Source: Niastella sp.
GTDB lineage: Bacteria; Bacteroidota; Bacteroidia; Chitinophagales; Chitinophagaceae
Direction of reading: 5' to 3'
NCBI GenBank assembly: GCA_017744515.1
Contig: JAGIBF010000088.1
Coordinates: forward strand, 1 to 34,774
DNA: 34,774 nucleotides
Both the position numbers and the translations under genes were made by a program. Of the stretch, positions 33,643 through 34,774 are shown piece by piece; position 1 is the first letter of the stretch, and every line of letters begins with the position of its first letter. The notes under the pieces are model-generated. The model had not been told where the DNA came from. It ran no database searches and worked only from the letters and a program-made list of their open reading frames with translations.

Positions 33643-33697
33643 AAAGGTGGGCCGCCCTGCCGTACAGCAAAGCAGCGCTGCAGGGCGACTCACCTTT
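33643..33697. repeat. Palindromic element between mltG and the YihY-like gene
   Basis: Arms of 18 bases (33643-33660 and 33680-33697) pair with one G/T wobble and one C/A mismatch around a 19-base loop. The arm core ggtgggccgcc/ggcgactcacc matches the terminator at 10758-10800, with the C/A mismatch at the same place. It may slow or stop transcription after mltG. Confidence 0.7.
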
Positions 33698-33707
33698 GAG
33701 TAAACTC

Positions 33708-34670
33708 ATGAAGAAGATAGAGCGCATATTGTTGAACTTACCACCCGTTCGCTTTGTGACGGAGAAAAGCAAGCACATCGTGTTGCCCGGCTTCGATGGC
33801 GTGCCGCTATATGACGTAGGTGTTTTCTTCATCCAGCAAATGAACAAGGTGGGGCTCACGGAAAGGGCTTCGGCCGTCTCCTACAACTTTATCATGGCCA
33901 TCCCTCCTACCTGCCTGTTCCTGTTTACACTCATACCACAATTACCATTTATACGTCAGCGCTCCATCCGGTGGCAGCTGAGATCGCTGATCCGCGAAAT
34001 GATACCGGCGCCGGAATACAACAAGGGCATTATCGAATTTGTGGACAGCTTTTGGGCCAACAGCCGGATCGGGTTGCTATCTTTTGGTTTTGTGCTGCTT
34101 ATTTTCTTTGCCTCCAATGGCATGATGGGACTGATGCGTTCCTTCAACAAAAACTACATTGGCTTCCAGCGCCGGACGGGCCTGCAAACCCGTTGGGCAG
34201 CCATCAAACTTACCTTGTTGATGATGGGGCTCATCTTTGCCTGTCTGGTACTGCTGTCCATGCAGGGCAGCGTATTGAGGATGATGGGCATCAAAGATGA
34301 TTTTGTAACAACAGTGATCAAGATATTGCGGTGGGTATTCTTAATAGCATTAATCTTTTACGCATTTGGCTTTATTTACAAATATGCGCCGGCTATTAAA
34401 AAACGCTGGCGGATCACGTCGCCCGGCGCCATACTGGCTACCTTTCTCAGCATTCTCTCCACGGTAGGCTTCTCCATTTTCGTCAGTATGTTTGGCAAAT
34501 ACAACGCCCTCTACGGCTCAATTGGCACCATCATTGTGTTAATGATCGTGATATACATCAATTCACTGGTGCTATTGATCGGCTATGAATTGAACGTAAG
34601 CATCCACTCCTTAAAGGCAATGGCGGAAGAAAGGGCGAAACACGCGACAGGCGGTGAACTGGTGAAGTGA
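33708..34670 (+). CDS. YihY/BrkB family membrane protein
   Basis: This integral inner-membrane protein of the YihY (UPF0761, formerly RNase BN) family has 320 residues. About six membrane segments can be seen, including SYNFIMAIPPTCLFLFTLIPQL, IGLLSFGFVLLIFFASNGMMGLM and IIVLMIVIYINSLVLLIGYELN. The cytoplasmic N-terminus of about 35 residues and the hydrophilic C-terminal tail are normal. The ATG at 33708 is chosen because a TTG at 33696 falls in the palindromic element. The biochemical role of the family is unsettled; transport has been suggested. It lies 70 bp after mltG. Confidence 0.88.
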   Translation: MKKIERILLNLPPVRFVTEKSKHIVLPGFDGVPLYDVGVFFIQQMNKVGLTERASAVSYNFIMAIPPTCLFLFTLIPQLPFIRQRSIRWQLRSLIREMIPAPEYNKGIIEFVDSFWANSRIGLLSFGFVLLIFFASNGMMGLMRSFNKNYIGFQRRTGLQTRWAAIKLTLLMMGLIFACLVLLSMQGSVLRMMGIKDDFVTTVIKILRWVFLIALIFYAFGFIYKYAPAIKKRWRITSPGAILATFLSILSTVGFSIFVSMFGKYNALYGSIGTIIVLMIVIYINSLVLLIGYELNVSIHSLKAMAEERAKHATGGELVK

Positions 34671-34708
34671 TTTTTTTAGTAACTTGTAAGTACCAAAAAC
34701 TTCATCGC

Positions 34709-34774
34709 ATGAAAAAGCTTGTAACCTGCCTGTTGCTGCCTGCGGTAGCACTACTGGCCTTCTCTGTCAATAAC
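34709..34774 (+). CDS. Start of an exported protein, cut by the window end
   Basis: Twenty-two codons are visible and stay open to the edge: Met-Lys-Lys followed by a hydrophobic run (LVTCLLLPAVALLAFSV). This is a typical signal peptide. It starts 38 bp after the YihY-like gene on the same strand. The function cannot be judged from this fragment. Confidence 0.6.
   Translation, partial: MKKLVTCLLLPAVALLAFSVNN

Noticed and set aside
1..34774. Mobile element, prophage or defence island
   Set aside because: No transposase, integrase, phage, restriction, toxin or CRISPR-associated gene was recognised on either strand.

Overview
The window looks like chromosomal DNA of a Bacteroidota bacterium, most likely class Chitinophagia (Chitinophagaceae-like). 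The reasons are a type IX secretion C-terminal sorting domain, a SprB-type repeat domain, a TonB-type barrel of the OMP_b-brl_3 kind, a TAnnTTTG promoter element, FtsX/MacB permeases of about 800 residues, and the gene order miaB - sigma-54 activator - lptE - TPR-like gene - secG. The lineage call is inference; no rRNA gene is present. No phage, transposase, CRISPR array or plasmid gene was seen.

Left part (1-10800). A doubtful ORF on repeat-rich DNA (6-374) is followed by a convergent pair: a Tat-exported Gfo/Idh/MocA oxidoreductase (547-1647) and a secreted GH43 glycosidase with a C-terminal CBM6-like domain (1759-3099, minus). After a 569-bp intergenic stretch comes an export operon on the plus strand: FtsX-type permease, ABC ATPase, TolC-like outer membrane factor and a second FtsX-type permease (3675-10680). 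No membrane fusion protein gene is present. A hairpin terminator at 10758-10800 separates it from the convergent operon.

Centre (10825-22366, minus strand). A three-gene operon is transcribed leftward with gaps of only 33 and 19 bp. It encodes a secreted protein of about 1950 residues with a nidogen-like (NIDO) domain and eight CARDB repeats, a 342-residue secreted propeller-like protein, and a 1535-residue protein with an M23 metallopeptidase domain, a SprB-like domain, FN3, six MopE-type acidic motifs and a type IX sorting domain. It looks like a cell-surface adhesion or surface-processing system and is the most unusual part of the window. Two MopE units have the same protein sequence except for one residue but differ at about 28 synonymous sites.

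Middle right (22700-27439). A tRNA-Gly(CCC), two small exported proteins of unknown function, a secreted patatin-like lipase and a TonB-type outer membrane barrel protein.

Right part (27653-34774). A housekeeping envelope cluster: miaB, a receiver-less sigma-54 activator, an LptE-like lipoprotein, a TPR-like protein with a long Pro/Ala/Glu linker, secG, mltG, a YihY/BrkB membrane protein and the start of another exported protein.

The intergenic DNA is full of short dispersed repeats of several families: gctgcgagc words, cagcattcag words, gtctg-accatgat blocks, and palindromes with arms ggtgagccgcc/ggcgactcacc. One such array has become the N-terminal coding sequence of the LptE-like gene.
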